A DNA stretch of 64,000 bases, from contig NZ_JAHUXH010000016.1 of NCBI RefSeq assembly GCF_019219825.1, positions 62,001-126,000 on the forward strand. Reading direction: 5' to 3'. The translations under genes were made by a program, and so were the position numbers. The notes beneath the pieces were generated by a model. It was not told the origin of the DNA. It saw only the letters and a list, made by a program, of their open reading frames with translations, and searched no databases. Within the stretch, counting starts at the first letter, position 1. The number at the start of each line of letters is the position of its first letter. Positions 17,523 to 26,594 of the stretch are shown piece by piece. This DNA is from Streptomyces sp. TRM70350. Lineage in GTDB: Bacteria > Actinomycetota > Actinomycetes > Streptomycetales > Streptomycetaceae.

Positions 17523-18396
17523 TGACCTCGCGCGCATGTTTCAGGTTTTTGGTCTTCGCCGAGGCAAGTTGCCCGAAGTAGGAGCGATGTAGAGCCACAG
17601 CCCGTCGCTGGAGGCGGGACTCCTCTGTATACAGCACCTTGACCAGGCGTGTCCGCTGTTTGCACTGGACATCCGCCACGGCTGTGGCGATCTCTTGGCG
17701 TGAGGCACCGTCGGACATCTCATGGCCGGACTCCTCCGACCACCACCGGGGGTCGGCGATGGACTCGTCGGGCGTGCGGTAGTCGAATCCCTTGTTCCGC
17801 ATGCATGCTTCCCAGCGCTTCAGTGTCCTGATGGCCGTTGGCTCCCGCTTGGCCTTCGCCAGCAGCTCGGAGCTCAACCGATTGAATCTGCTGTAGTCGA
17901 CTTTCGCCCCGTCGCGCAGGAGATAGGCGTTTGCCTTGTAGCCGCAGCCGGTCTTCTCGTCGTACGCCGCGCGTACGCCGTCGGTCCCGAGGTGTTCGTC
18001 GCGTTTCCTGCGTTGGTCCGTGATATCGGTTGCACCGGACAGAATGTCAGAGGTGGCGTGGTAACCGAATTTTCGGGCCACCTGGATCTCGATGACGCCG
18101 TATCGCCGACGGTTCTTCAAATCATCGACGTGCTCGGGGTAATTGAGAACTTGCCATTCATGGCCGCGTTTGTGCATGCATGCCCGGATCAGCAGATCCT
18201 GGGCTTTGGCAATGGTGAAGGATTCTCCGTGGGACAGCTCATACGCATCGAAGGGCAGTACGAGGCCGACGACCTCGGCGGTGGGTTTCGGGGCGTCGTA
18301 CGCCTTATCGCCCTCTCCGCGGGTGGCGGCGTTCGCCGAGCAGCCAGTGATCAGCAGAGCTAACGCCACGAGAAATGCGGCACGGTGGTGTGTCAC
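17509..18396 (-). CDS. Putative lipoprotein of unknown function, TTA-containing
   Basis: 295 residues, GTG at 18396 with GGAG upstream. A lipoprotein signal ends in the lipobox LITGC (residues 15-19). The mature protein is charged and cysteine-containing (RACMHKRGHEW, EKTGCGYKAN, RWEACMRNKGFDYR, DVQCKQRT), suggesting two disulfides. No family recognised. Codon 12 is TTA, the bldA codon, so translation may depend on developmental tRNA-Leu(UUA). Third-position G/C is lower than that of the neighbours, in line with an accessory block starting here. Confidence 0.75.
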   Translation of the reverse strand: MTHHRAAFLVALALLITGCSANAATRGEGDKAYDAPKPTAEVVGLVLPFDAYELSHGESFTIAKAQDLLIRACMHKRGHEWQVLNYPEHVDDLKNRRRYGVIEIQVARKFGYHATSDILSGATDITDQRRKRDEHLGTDGVRAAYDEKTGCGYKANAYLLRDGAKVDYSRFNRLSSELLAKAKREPTAIRTLKRWEACMRNKGFDYRTPDESIADPRWWSEESGHEMSDGASRQEIATAVADVQCKQRTRLVKVLYTEESRLQRRAVALHRSYFGQLASAKTKNLKHAREVINRQ

Positions 18397-18446
18397 GGGA
18401 ATCTCCGTCGTCCGACCTGTGCTGTCGGCCCTGTTCGGGCAGGGGA

Positions 18447-18479
18447 AGGGCGGTGCCGCAGATGTGCCGGCACCGCCCT
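18447..18479 (-). terminator. Intrinsic hairpin after the I36-like gene
   Basis: Perfect 12-bp stem AGGGCGGTGCCG (18447-18458) with CGGCACCGCCCT (18468-18479), loop of nine. It sits eight bases after the stop codon of the I36-like gene and just before the lipoprotein start, insulating the two. Confidence 0.85.
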
Positions 18480-18486
18480 GTTTCGC

Positions 18487-18867
18487 TCAGCGGAAGTCTA
18501 CGCAGCTGGCCCTGTTGTCGAACCCGTTGTTGCTGAAATCGCCGTCGACGGAGTTGGCGCGGGCGAAGTAGTTGTCGCCGGAGCAGCCGACGTTCTGGTA
18601 CAGCACCACGTCGCGGCTCGTCTGGTTCTTCATCGAGCTGGCCCCGTTGTCGACCCTGCTCGTCGTGCCGTTCCAGAACGTGTCGCTCAGGTCGCGATCG
18701 TCGCCCGAGAAGTTCTTGCTGCTACCACCGTAGTTGTCGTGCTGGAAGAGCCAGAAGTGCGTGGCCTGGGGCCCCGCCTCGGCGGCGGTGGCCGACTGGG
18801 CGAAACCGAACGCGGTCGCACCGACGAGTGCGGCGGAGCCGATGGCAGCGGCAATCCTACGACGCAT
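18487..18867 (-). CDS. Secreted peptidase-inhibitor I36 / beta-gamma-crystallin-like protein
   Basis: 126 residues from ATG 18867 (GGAGAGAG upstream; longer frames lack a ribosome site). A Sec signal peptide (RRRIAAAIGSAALVGATAFG, cleavage after ATAAEA) leads into a small cysteine-containing domain: HFWLFQHDNYGGSSKNFSG, DLSDTFWNGTTSRVDNGASS and VVLYQNVGCSGDNYFARAN. This is the one-domain I36 layout, as in the Streptomyces metalloprotease inhibitor SMPI. It is followed at once by a strong terminator. Inhibitory activity is inferred only. Confidence 0.85.
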   Translation of the reverse strand: MRRRIAAAIGSAALVGATAFGFAQSATAAEAGPQATHFWLFQHDNYGGSSKNFSGDDRDLSDTFWNGTTSRVDNGASSMKNQTSRDVVLYQNVGCSGDNYFARANSVDGDFSNNGFDNRASCVDFR

Positions 18868-19139
18868 TTTCTCTCTCCGTTCTCGGTGGGGGTGGCTGCG
18901 GCCGGGCAACCCGAGTCGAATCACTTCCCCCGATATTCCGGCCGCCTCCTGTCGCCTGTAATTCCAACGGGGTGGGCATGGCCTCGTCAACGAATGATTG
19001 GTGAGTTGGCCAGATTTCAAAGGGCCTGGATTTCAACCGTGCCGTCGGGAGAGAGATCGTTACCTGAGTGTTTACAGTGACATCGAAGGGCGGATAAGGA
19101 TATTCCGCTTCACGGTTGGCCGGAATGCACCACCGCCTC

Positions 19140-20765
19140 TCAGGGGTGCTCCCGGGTGAGGAACCACATCACCCACGCCGTCAATGCGCTGGCGACGACC
19201 ACAACGAGCAGTGTTGCGAGCACCTGGACGCGTCGGGCCGAGCGCACAGCCTCGCGCAGGGCCCGCTCGTCCTCCGCCACGCTAGCGGCGAGGAACGCGC
19301 CCTCCGACTCGTTGAGCTCTGCCACCGGCTCTCCGTCGGCCGTGGTGAACGCCTCCCGTGCCGCGCGCAGCAGAGCCCCCCGGTACAGAGCCCCCGGGTC
19401 GCGTGCCAGCCCCTCCCAGACGCGGGTCGCCTCGGTCAACCGCCGATGCAGCCGCAGCCGTTCGCGCTCGTCCTCGACCCATCCGCGCAGCCGGGGCCAA
19501 GCGGTGATCAGGGCCTCGTGGGCGAGTTCCACGCTGTCCCCGTCGACAGTCAGCAGCCGCGCTGCGACCATCCGCTCCAGCACCTCGGCGCCGACGCCCC
19601 TGGCCCGCAGCTCGGACAGCGGGACGGGCCGCCGGGTGTCCGGCCCGCCCTCGCCGGGGGAGATGAGTCGCAGCAGCATGGCGCGGGCCGCATCCGCCTC
19701 CGCCGGGCCGAACCGATTGAAAACGTCGTTCGCCGTGTGCGCGACGGCGCCCCGGACGCCGCCGATTGCGTCGTACGCCGACAGAGCCAGTCGCTTGCCC
19801 TTGCGGCGCCGCCACAGCTCCAGGAGCGTGTGGGACATCAGCGGTAGCCCGCCGGGCTCGTCCGCCACCTCGGCGAGGATGCGGTCCGTCACGGCCCGCT
19901 CCACTATCAGGCCGACCGCTCCGGCAGGCCGCACGATCGCCTCACGCAGCCGTTCGACGGACATGGCGGAGACCAACAGATGCGCCTCGTCGATGGCTCG
20001 GACGAGCCCTTGGTGCTCCGCGCAGTGCCCGAAAAAGTCGGCCCGTACGGCGATCAGGGTGCGCATTCGGCTGTCTGCCTCGCGCGCCGTCAGCAGCATC
20101 TCGATGAACGCGCGCCGCTGCGCCGGATCCGGGCACAGCGTGAAGAGCTCCTCGAACTGGTCGACCACGACGACCGTGTCTCCCACGGTGCCCTGGGCGG
20201 GAGCCAGCAGGGCACCACAGTCGCGTACGGGATCGGCCCCCGGCGTGCAGATGCGCACGGCACTGGGTTGGAAGTCGACCGCGCCGCCGTCCCGAAGGAC
20301 CGGCACGACGCCTGCGCGTAGCAGTGACGACTTTCCGCTGCCCGAAGCGCCAACCAAGGCAGCGAACCGGTGCTCGGCCATCATCCGGAGCAGCCTGTCG
20401 ACCTCGGGCGCTCGGCCGAAGAACAAGTGGCGGTCGTCAGTTCCGTATCGCGCCAGGCCTCGGTACGGTGCCGGGGCGTCGTCGGTCGCCGCCGCCCGCA
20501 CTGCATCATTCGACGCGGCTCGCCAGCGTTGCGTCCACTCGGCTTGGTCCCCGCCGCAGGCACTGACGTACGCCAGGGTCACCGACAGGGAGGGCAGCCG
20601 TCGGCCGGCCGCCGCCTCGGAGAGTGTCGGTCCAGAATAGCCAGCGCGCCGGGCGAGTTCGCGGTACGACGGACTGCCCGCCTTCTCGCGGAGCAGGCGC
20701 AACTCGTGCGCGAGGCGCTGCACCGGCCCCTCGTCGGGGTCCAACTCGTTCTCGCGGCGACCCAC
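19140..20765 (-). CDS. HTH - STAND NTPase (nSTAND1-like) ending in a membrane helix
   Basis: 541 residues, GTG at 20765. Residues 15-75 form an XRE-like helix-turn-helix (YRELARRAGYSGPTLSEAA). The NTPase follows: FFGRAPEVDRLL, Walker A ALVGASGSGKSSLLRAG (about 135-150), Walker B TVVVVDQFEELFTLC (about 195), then winged-helix segments ending around LITAWPRLRGWVEDE. Homologues in Streptomyces usually continue with WD40 repeats to over 1000 residues; this one stops after a single membrane helix (VLATLLVVVVASALTAWVMW, about 513-533). STAND proteins are signal-triggered switches, some in antiviral defence. Start codon and domain ends are estimates. Confidence 0.8.
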   Translation of the reverse strand: MGRRENELDPDEGPVQRLAHELRLLREKAGSPSYRELARRAGYSGPTLSEAAAGRRLPSLSVTLAYVSACGGDQAEWTQRWRAASNDAVRAAATDDAPAPYRGLARYGTDDRHLFFGRAPEVDRLLRMMAEHRFAALVGASGSGKSSLLRAGVVPVLRDGGAVDFQPSAVRICTPGADPVRDCGALLAPAQGTVGDTVVVVDQFEELFTLCPDPAQRRAFIEMLLTAREADSRMRTLIAVRADFFGHCAEHQGLVRAIDEAHLLVSAMSVERLREAIVRPAGAVGLIVERAVTDRILAEVADEPGGLPLMSHTLLELWRRRKGKRLALSAYDAIGGVRGAVAHTANDVFNRFGPAEADAARAMLLRLISPGEGGPDTRRPVPLSELRARGVGAEVLERMVAARLLTVDGDSVELAHEALITAWPRLRGWVEDERERLRLHRRLTEATRVWEGLARDPGALYRGALLRAAREAFTTADGEPVAELNESEGAFLAASVAEDERALREAVRSARRVQVLATLLVVVVASALTAWVMWFLTREHP

Positions 20766-21085
20766 GGTGCTTCCCTTCGTCTAGGCGGGCCTGGAGCGAG
20801 CCCGAAGCGACTCCGACCGGGATCCGGCTATTCCCTTCGGGTGGCATCCAGGGACGAAATCCACACGTCACGCTAGCCGTTCACTGGATTGATGGGTGAT
20901 CCGCTGGGGGGCTGCCTATCAACTCCTGCGCTGGTGGGCTGAGGTCACGAGCCGATACGCCTGCGACGAAAGCCGAGTTCGCCATCGCCACTTCACAACT
21001 GCACGAGCCCGCAGCCCGTCGCCGCGGCCACCATGCGACCGTCCGTCTCGCGGCGCCGGCCACCGGCCCGGCACACACCGCATCT
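20766..21085. other. Intergenic region between STAND gene and first GT39-like gene
   Basis: Divergent promoter space of 320 bases. From about 20900 the frame of the downstream glycosyltransferase is already open with plausible codons (AEFAIATSQLHEP) but contains no ATG, GTG or TTG until 21086. Either the true protein starts from a rare codon here or this is untranslated leader. No operator or hairpin stood out. Confidence 0.5.
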
Positions 21086-22495
21086 GTGGTCCTGCCCCCG
21101 TTCCTGGCCCTCGTGACCGGACTGTGGGGCATACGCCGCGGGGGAAGCCTGTGGCAGGACGAAGCCGTGACCTACGACATGGCCCACCGCACCTTGCCCG
21201 ACCTGTGGGGCACGCTGGGCGATACCGATGCGGTCCACGGCTTGTACTACCTGTTCATGCACGGCGTATTCCACCTCTGGGACGGCGGTCTCCTCACACT
21301 GCGCCTCCCCTCTGTCCTGGCCATGGCCTGTGCGGCGATGGGGGTTGCTGCCGTCGGGCGGAGGCTCGCCGGGCCACGGGCCGGACTTGCGGCGGGCGTG
21401 GTGTTCACGCTGCTGCCGACCGTCCAGCGCTACACGCAGGAGGGTCGTTCCTATGCCTTGGTGACTGCGCTGGTCGTGGGCGAGACGTGGATCCTGCTCA
21501 GAGCATGCACTGACCAGGGCCGGCATCGGCGTCGCGGGTGGTGGGCCGGTTATGCCGCGCTGGCCGCAGTGTCCGGTCTGTTGCACGAGTTCGCCCTGCT
21601 GGCACTCGTCGCGCACGGTGTGGCCCTGCTCGCCGCCCGCCTGCCGCGGGCGCTCGTCGTGGCATGGGCGGCGTCCTGCTGCTGCGCGGTGGTGACGGTG
21701 ACGCCGCTGGTGCTGCTGAGCCTGCGACAGTCCCGGCAGGTGGCGTGGATCGACGTGTCCGTGAGCGGAGACGTACTGGGGTTCGTGCTGAACACCGTCG
21801 TCGGGCTGGCCTGTCTGGCAGTCCGACGGCCGGCGTCCGCTGCCTGCCCGGGCGCGGGACTCGGCACGTTGGCCCTGCCGCTGCTTGTGATGCCGCCCGC
21901 GTTACTGCTGCTGGCCTCGGCTTTCAAACCTCTCTACGTCGACCGGTACGTGCTGTACGCCCAGGCCGGCCTGGCGCTCCTCGCGGGCGCCGCATTCGAC
22001 GCGCTCTGGATGTCCTTGCGGGCGCGCGCGGTCTTGCTGCTCGCGACCTCGGCTGCCGCGCTGATCGCCCTGGTACCCGTAGGGACGCATCTGCGTAGCT
22101 CGGAGAGCCGGAGCGATGACGTCGCGGCGATAGGGCGCGCGGTACGGCAGACGACGGCGCCCGGGGACGGCGTGCTCTTCCTACCGGGCAGCCGCCGCGT
22201 GTGGAGCCTCCAGCAGGAGCCGTCTTCGTACGGCGGGCAGGACCTGGCGCTGTCCGCCTCACCGACCGCCTCCCGCACGCTCTACGGCACCGAGTTGCCG
22301 CCCGCAGACATCCGGAGACGCATCTTGGACGTCTCACGGGTTGTCGTGGTGCGTGAGCCGACACGTGAGCGCCACGAGATGAACGCACGGGAGGAGGCGA
22401 AGAAGGCGACCCTGCGCGCGTACTTCACACGATGCGCCCATACAGCCGTCGACACGGCACACATCGACGTCTACGTGCGCGGCGGCCACTGTTGA
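21086..22495 (+). CDS. GT39-like membrane glycosyltransferase, tandem copy A
   Basis: 469 residues from GTG 21086, which begins inside the first membrane helix, so the true N-terminus is probably further upstream. About ten membrane segments with the GT-C loop motif LWQDEAVTYDMAHR after helix 1 (catalytic Asp-Glu pair), then DAVHGLYYLFMHGVF and RYTQEGRSYALVTAL, the hallmarks of GT39/PMT-type mannosyltransferases that use polyprenyl-phosphate sugars. A soluble C-terminal part ends the protein. It shares about half its residues with the next gene, a clear tandem duplication. A TTA codon at 21902 suggests bldA dependence. Confidence 0.8.
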   Translation: MVLPPFLALVTGLWGIRRGGSLWQDEAVTYDMAHRTLPDLWGTLGDTDAVHGLYYLFMHGVFHLWDGGLLTLRLPSVLAMACAAMGVAAVGRRLAGPRAGLAAGVVFTLLPTVQRYTQEGRSYALVTALVVGETWILLRACTDQGRHRRRGWWAGYAALAAVSGLLHEFALLALVAHGVALLAARLPRALVVAWAASCCCAVVTVTPLVLLSLRQSRQVAWIDVSVSGDVLGFVLNTVVGLACLAVRRPASAACPGAGLGTLALPLLVMPPALLLLASAFKPLYVDRYVLYAQAGLALLAGAAFDALWMSLRARAVLLLATSAAALIALVPVGTHLRSSESRSDDVAAIGRAVRQTTAPGDGVLFLPGSRRVWSLQQEPSSYGGQDLALSASPTASRTLYGTELPPADIRRRILDVSRVVVVREPTRERHEMNAREEAKKATLRAYFTRCAHTAVDTAHIDVYVRGGHC

Positions 22496-22563
22496 CGCGA
22501 GCGCGTCACTCAGTCTCAGCAGGAGCATGGCCCATTTCGCAGGAGGAGACCATCACTCAGAAC

Positions 22564-24066
22564 TTGGATGCCGCAAGGACACTGCCGACCGACGACTGTC
22601 CCCGCACAGTGGCCCAGCCGACCCCACATGGCAGGAAAAGGTCGACAGCGTCAATTCTCGTACCGGCCATGGTCGCGCTGGCCCTCGGCCTGTGGCGAAT
22701 CGACAGGCAGGACAGCATGTGGCGTGATGAGTCTGTCACCTATCAGGTGGCCCACCGGTCACTGGGGGAGCTGTTCGGCCTCCTGTGCCACATCGACGCC
22801 GTGCACGGCCTGTACTACCTCCTCATGCATGGCGTGTTCGTCTTGTGGGACGGCGGCCTTGTCGCCCTGCGACTGCCGTCGGTGCTGGCGACTGCCATGG
22901 CAGCGGCCGGGGTTGGGGCGATCGGCGCGCGGCTGGCCGGCAGGCCGACGGGGGTAATCGCGGGGCTGGTCTTCGCGCTGTTGCCGGTGACGCAGCACTA
23001 TGCGCAGGAGGGACGCTCGTACGCCCTGGTCACCGCCGGGGTCACGTGGGCGACTTACATGTTCCTGCGCGGTTGTCGAGACCCCCGCGCCCGGTGGTGG
23101 ACGCTGTACGGCGTCGTTCTCGGGCTCGCGTGCTGGCTGCATGAGTTCGCCGCCCTGGCGATCGTCGCCCATGGGCTCACGCTGTGGCGGTTACGTGTGT
23201 CTCAGCGGCTGTGGCGGTGCTGGGGCATCTCGGCAGTCGGCGTGTCGCTCTGTCTTCTGCCGCTGGCGGCGGTGAGCGCGGGGCAGGCGGACGAGCAACT
23301 GGGTTGGTTGGGACGTCCGGGGCTGACTTCCTGGCTGCAGTTCGCCGGGATCTCGATCGTGGGCTGGCTGCTGTGCCGGTTCCTCGTGCGCCGCACCGGT
23401 CGGCGCGACCTGGCCGCTATGGCCCTCCCCATGCTCGTCGCGCCGGCGGGCTTGCTCATGGCTGTCTCCCTGGTCAAGCCCTGGTACGTCGAGCGCTATG
23501 TGCTGTATGGCATGACGGGACTGGCACTGCCCGCTGGGGCAGCCCTTGCGTGGGCTGTGGAGCAGCGTCACCGCCTTGTCCCCGTGGCCCGGGTTCTGAC
23601 GGGGTGTCTGGTAGCCGTTGCGACGATCGCCGTACTGCTGCCGTGGTCGCTCTTTGTCCGCACGCCTGAAAGCCGCAAGGACGATGCGGTTGCCGTGGCC
23701 GAAGCAGTCGCGAGGTCGGCGGACGAGGGTGACGGGGTGCTCTTCATGCCTGCCAGACGCCGTGAGTGGCTGCTGTCGTATCCCACTGTGCTCGGGCGTC
23801 TGGACGACTTGGCCCTCGCGGAGTCCCCATCGGTCTCGCGCACTCTGCAAGGTACCGAATTGCCGCCTGAAACCATCAGGCGGCACATGCTGGCCACGGA
23901 CCGCATCATCGCGCTGACCGATCCCGCAGGGCAGCCGCTCGATCCCTTCCCGCAGGAGGAGGCCAAACGGCAGACCCTGAAAGAGCACTTCGAGATCTGC
24001 GACAGGACTGAGGTGCACGGCGCACAGGTTCTCGTCTACTCCCGGAGTGGACACTGCTCGCCGTGA
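22564..24066 (+). CDS. GT39-like membrane glycosyltransferase, tandem copy B
   Basis: About 500 residues. Start uncertain: TTG 22564 is the first accepted start codon after a strong AGGAGGAG at 22541-22548, but spacing is long; ATC 22552 has ideal spacing but would be a very rare start. The body mirrors copy A: MWRDESVTYQVAHRS, DAVHGLYYLLMHGVF, HYAQEGRSYALVTAG, then LVKPWYVERYVLYGMTG and a soluble tail with EEAKRQTLKEHFEICD. It also has a TTA codon (23191). The pair likely glycosylates the same or paired cell-surface substrates; no substrate evidence is visible. Confidence 0.8.
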   Translation: MDAARTLPTDDCPRTVAQPTPHGRKRSTASILVPAMVALALGLWRIDRQDSMWRDESVTYQVAHRSLGELFGLLCHIDAVHGLYYLLMHGVFVLWDGGLVALRLPSVLATAMAAAGVGAIGARLAGRPTGVIAGLVFALLPVTQHYAQEGRSYALVTAGVTWATYMFLRGCRDPRARWWTLYGVVLGLACWLHEFAALAIVAHGLTLWRLRVSQRLWRCWGISAVGVSLCLLPLAAVSAGQADEQLGWLGRPGLTSWLQFAGISIVGWLLCRFLVRRTGRRDLAAMALPMLVAPAGLLMAVSLVKPWYVERYVLYGMTGLALPAGAALAWAVEQRHRLVPVARVLTGCLVAVATIAVLLPWSLFVRTPESRKDDAVAVAEAVARSADEGDGVLFMPARRREWLLSYPTVLGRLDDLALAESPSVSRTLQGTELPPETIRRHMLATDRIIALTDPAGQPLDPFPQEEAKRQTLKEHFEICDRTEVHGAQVLVYSRSGHCSP

Positions 24067-24235
24067 CCTTCGAGCGGCATAGAACGTCCCTTATGAAGCG
24101 CCTGAAAATGATCTGGTCGCGATCACGGAGCCGTGTGAAGATCTCGCACGAAGGGGCTCTCCTGCCTGCACGCGTGGAGACCGCCGACCACTGACCAGGG
24201 TCGGCGGGGCGCCCGTATCAGCACTGGGGGGATGA

Positions 24236-25381
24236 GTGATTTCAGTTCGGCTTACGTCTGACGCTCTCATGGACGCCAGATTCGTGGTATCCCCGCTGGC
24301 CCAGATCGGATCTCTTCTTGGGTTCGGACTGACGGCCGTTGGAGACAGGCACTGGATGGACGGAGTGGCCGAGGAGGCGCTCGGTCACCGCGACTTGGGC
24401 TTGCTCATGGCGCTGCGACGCGAAAAGAAGAACTACGTACCCGGATTCATGTTTGCGGGGGCCGACGGCCACGGCTCGTTGGATGCGGAGCTGCACCTGG
24501 TCGCGTCGACGCCGAGCCGGATCGTCGCGCGCCAAATGGGTGACTTCGTGGAAGCCGCACTGACCGATCGGCGGTTGCCATCCGCGGAGACACAGAAGAT
24601 CGCGGAGGCCCTGGAGGCCGGAGAGCGCGCGTTTGCAGAGCGGATTGCCCGCGAGTTGAGCGCCTTCTGGTCGGCGTGCATGTCGGCCAGGTGGAACGCC
24701 ATGCACGTCCTGATGGAAAACGACATCCGGCGCCGCGCCGTTTCCATGGCCCGGCGCGGACTCGGCGCCACCCTCAGCTCCCTTCACCCGGACCTCTCGT
24801 ACGACTCCGGCGTGCTCCGCATCCAGGGTGTCCACGTGTACGGCGTGATCGAACCCAAGAAGATCGTGCTGCACCCCTCTCCGCTGATGACGGCCTGGCT
24901 GCTCCGCGACGATCCGTCGGCCGAACACGGCACCCACCTCGCCTATCCGGTGCGGCCTGGCCTCGAAAGCGATCCGTTGACGGAGCACTCCGCGGGGATG
25001 GACTCCCTCGGCCTGGTCATCGGACAGGCTCGGCTTCTTCTGCTCACGGACCTGGGCAGCTCTCGGACCACGACGGAACTCGCGGAGCGCCACCACATCA
25101 GCGCATCCGCCGTGTCCTACCACCTGATCCGTCTACACCGGGTGGGGTTGCTGAGCCGGACGCGCGAAGGCAGCAAGGTCTACTACCAGCGGACGCCCGA
25201 AGCCGACCGCCTCATTGCCTACGGTGGGCGGGCTCATCGTTCCCGGCACTCGAACCAGACGGTCTTCCCGCCGTCGGCTCTCATGTCCACGCCCCACTTG
25301 TCGGTCACCGCGTCGAGAAGCAACAGCCCGCGTCCGCTCTCCGACTCCGGTGACAAGCCAAACGGCACGGAGGGAAGCTGA
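24236..25381 (+). CDS. DUF5937/ArsR-like winged-helix regulator
   Basis: 381 residues from GTG 24236, with GGGGGGATGA just upstream. The N-terminal 250 residues follow the DUF5937 layout (DARFVVSPLAQIGSLL near the start). Residues 265-330 are a winged helix: LLLLTDLGSSRTTTELAERH, ISASAVSYHLIRLHRVGLLS and REGSKVYYQRTPEAD, the ArsR-type recognition helix and wing. The last 50 residues read as basic nonsense because they are antisense to the convergent ATP-binding gene, giving a 148-base overlap. The target and signal are unknown. It follows the GT39 pair on the same strand after 169 bases. Confidence 0.8.
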   Translation: MISVRLTSDALMDARFVVSPLAQIGSLLGFGLTAVGDRHWMDGVAEEALGHRDLGLLMALRREKKNYVPGFMFAGADGHGSLDAELHLVASTPSRIVARQMGDFVEAALTDRRLPSAETQKIAEALEAGERAFAERIARELSAFWSACMSARWNAMHVLMENDIRRRAVSMARRGLGATLSSLHPDLSYDSGVLRIQGVHVYGVIEPKKIVLHPSPLMTAWLLRDDPSAEHGTHLAYPVRPGLESDPLTEHSAGMDSLGLVIGQARLLLLTDLGSSRTTTELAERHHISASAVSYHLIRLHRVGLLSRTREGSKVYYQRTPEADRLIAYGGRAHRSRHSNQTVFPPSALMSTPHLSVTASRSNSPRPLSDSGDKPNGTEGS

Positions 25382-25653
25382 TCCGAGCCGTCCGCAACCT
25401 CCAGGCGGGCGCCCGTCGGCAGCCGCATCACCAGCAGCGTGCAGCGGCGGTCCGGGACGTGGCGTACGACATTGGCGACCAGCTCCGTCACGCCGAGCTC
25501 CACCGCGTCGGTCAGGTCCGGCATCTCCCACTCCGCCAGGAGCGAGCGTACGATACGGCGGATGTGCCGCGCCGAGTGCTCGCCCACGGCCAGGTTCATG
25601 CGGTACTGGACGGGTCGCGGGGCCAAGTAGGCCGGGGGAATGTATTCGTTCAC
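25234..25653 (-). CDS. ATP-binding (HATPase, anti-sigma/RsbW-like) protein
   Basis: 139 residues from GTG 25653; longer in-frame extension to 25713 lacks a ribosome site. It is a stand-alone GHKL ATPase: VTELVANVVRH (N box), LEVADGSDQLP (G1-type DxGxx variant: here ADGSDQ), then GRGLLLLDAVTDKWGV (G2). Streptomyces have dozens, often beside an XRE/DUF5753 regulator and a DUF397 protein, as here, in WhiJ/AbaA-like cassettes. It is divergent from the XRE gene by 92 bases. The 3' half is overlapped by the convergent DUF5937 gene. Confidence 0.88.
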   Translation of the reverse strand: MNEYIPPAYLAPRPVQYRMNLAVGEHSARHIRRIVRSLLAEWEMPDLTDAVELGVTELVANVVRHVPDRRCTLLVMRLPTGARLEVADGSDQLPSVPFGLSPESESGRGLLLLDAVTDKWGVDMRADGGKTVWFECRER

Positions 25654-25745
25654 GCTACGAGGCTGGCCAGCCGCAACTACTCTGGGCAATGGAACGGATA
25701 CAACCCGTCCCATTGTGGGCGGAGTTGCGTGAGAGGGGACCGTGC

Positions 25746-26594
25746 GTGACCCACATCAACGTCCTCGACCCCGGTGCCTCGCCGCTGGACTACTACGGCT
25801 ACGAGCTGCGGCGAGCGCGGGAAGCGGCGGGACTGACACAGCGGCAGCTCGGGGACATCGTCAACTACACCGGGTCGCTGATCGGGCAGATCGAGACGGC
25901 GCGCAAGCTTCCGACGCCCACATTCAGCGAACGGGTGGACGCGGCGCTGGGGACGGGCGGTCTGCTGTCCCGACTGACGGAGCTGGTGCTGCGTAGCCAA
26001 CTTCCGGCCTGGTTTCAGCAAGTCGCGGAACTTGAGTCGCGGGCCATCGAGATCTGCTCCTACCAAGACCATATGGTCCTGGGCCTTCTCCAGACCAAGG
26101 CCTACGCGCGTGCGGTGCTCGGCGTGCTGGATCAGACCAACCTCGACGACCGCACCACCGTAAGGCTGGCCCGCCAGCGCATCTTCGAGAAGAAGGATCC
26201 GCCGGTCTTCTGGGCCGTTCTCGGGGAAGCTGCGCTGTATCAGGCAATCGGCGGCCCGGAGACGATGCGGGAACAACTCGCCCACCTGTTGTCCTTCGAG
26301 AACAACCCCCGGATCAACATCCAGATCCTGCCGTTCTCAGTTGGCGCGCACGCGGGACTCACCGGCTCGTTCGACCTCTACCGCTTTCCGAGCGACCCGA
26401 CCATCGTCTACATCGAGGGGTACGGCAGCGGGCATCCGACCGCCAATCCGGACACTGTCAAAGACTGCTCGCTCCGTTACGATCATCTCCAGGCCGCCGC
26501 TCTCTCCCTCAGGGACTCGGCGGAGTTGATCCGGCGCGTAATGGAGGAACGCTATGGCGAGCAACGCGGTTCCGACGGTGGCCCAGTGGCGTAA
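25746..26594 (+). CDS. WhiJ-like XRE regulator (HTH + DUF5753)
   Basis: 282 residues, GTG 25746 preceded by GAGAGGGGAC. N-terminal helix-turn-helix LRRAREAAGLTQRQLGDIV and GSLIGQIETARKLPT (residues 18-55), then the DUF5753 domain, with WFQQVAELESRAIEICSYQ, MVLGLLQTKAYARAVL and INIQILPFSVGAHAGLTGSF. These regulators repress developmental or antibiotic genes and act with the DUF397 partner encoded next to them. The DUF397 gene starts inside the last 41 bases of this one. Together with the divergent ATPase it forms a complete cassette. Confidence 0.92.
   Translation: MTHINVLDPGASPLDYYGYELRRAREAAGLTQRQLGDIVNYTGSLIGQIETARKLPTPTFSERVDAALGTGGLLSRLTELVLRSQLPAWFQQVAELESRAIEICSYQDHMVLGLLQTKAYARAVLGVLDQTNLDDRTTVRLARQRIFEKKDPPVFWAVLGEAALYQAIGGPETMREQLAHLLSFENNPRINIQILPFSVGAHAGLTGSFDLYRFPSDPTIVYIEGYGSGHPTANPDTVKDCSLRYDHLQAAALSLRDSAELIRRVMEERYGEQRGSDGGPVA

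Noticed and set aside
18868..19139. WD40 remnant after the STAND gene
   Set aside because: No WD/GH dipeptide pattern was found in any minus-strand frame between the STAND stop and the I36 gene.
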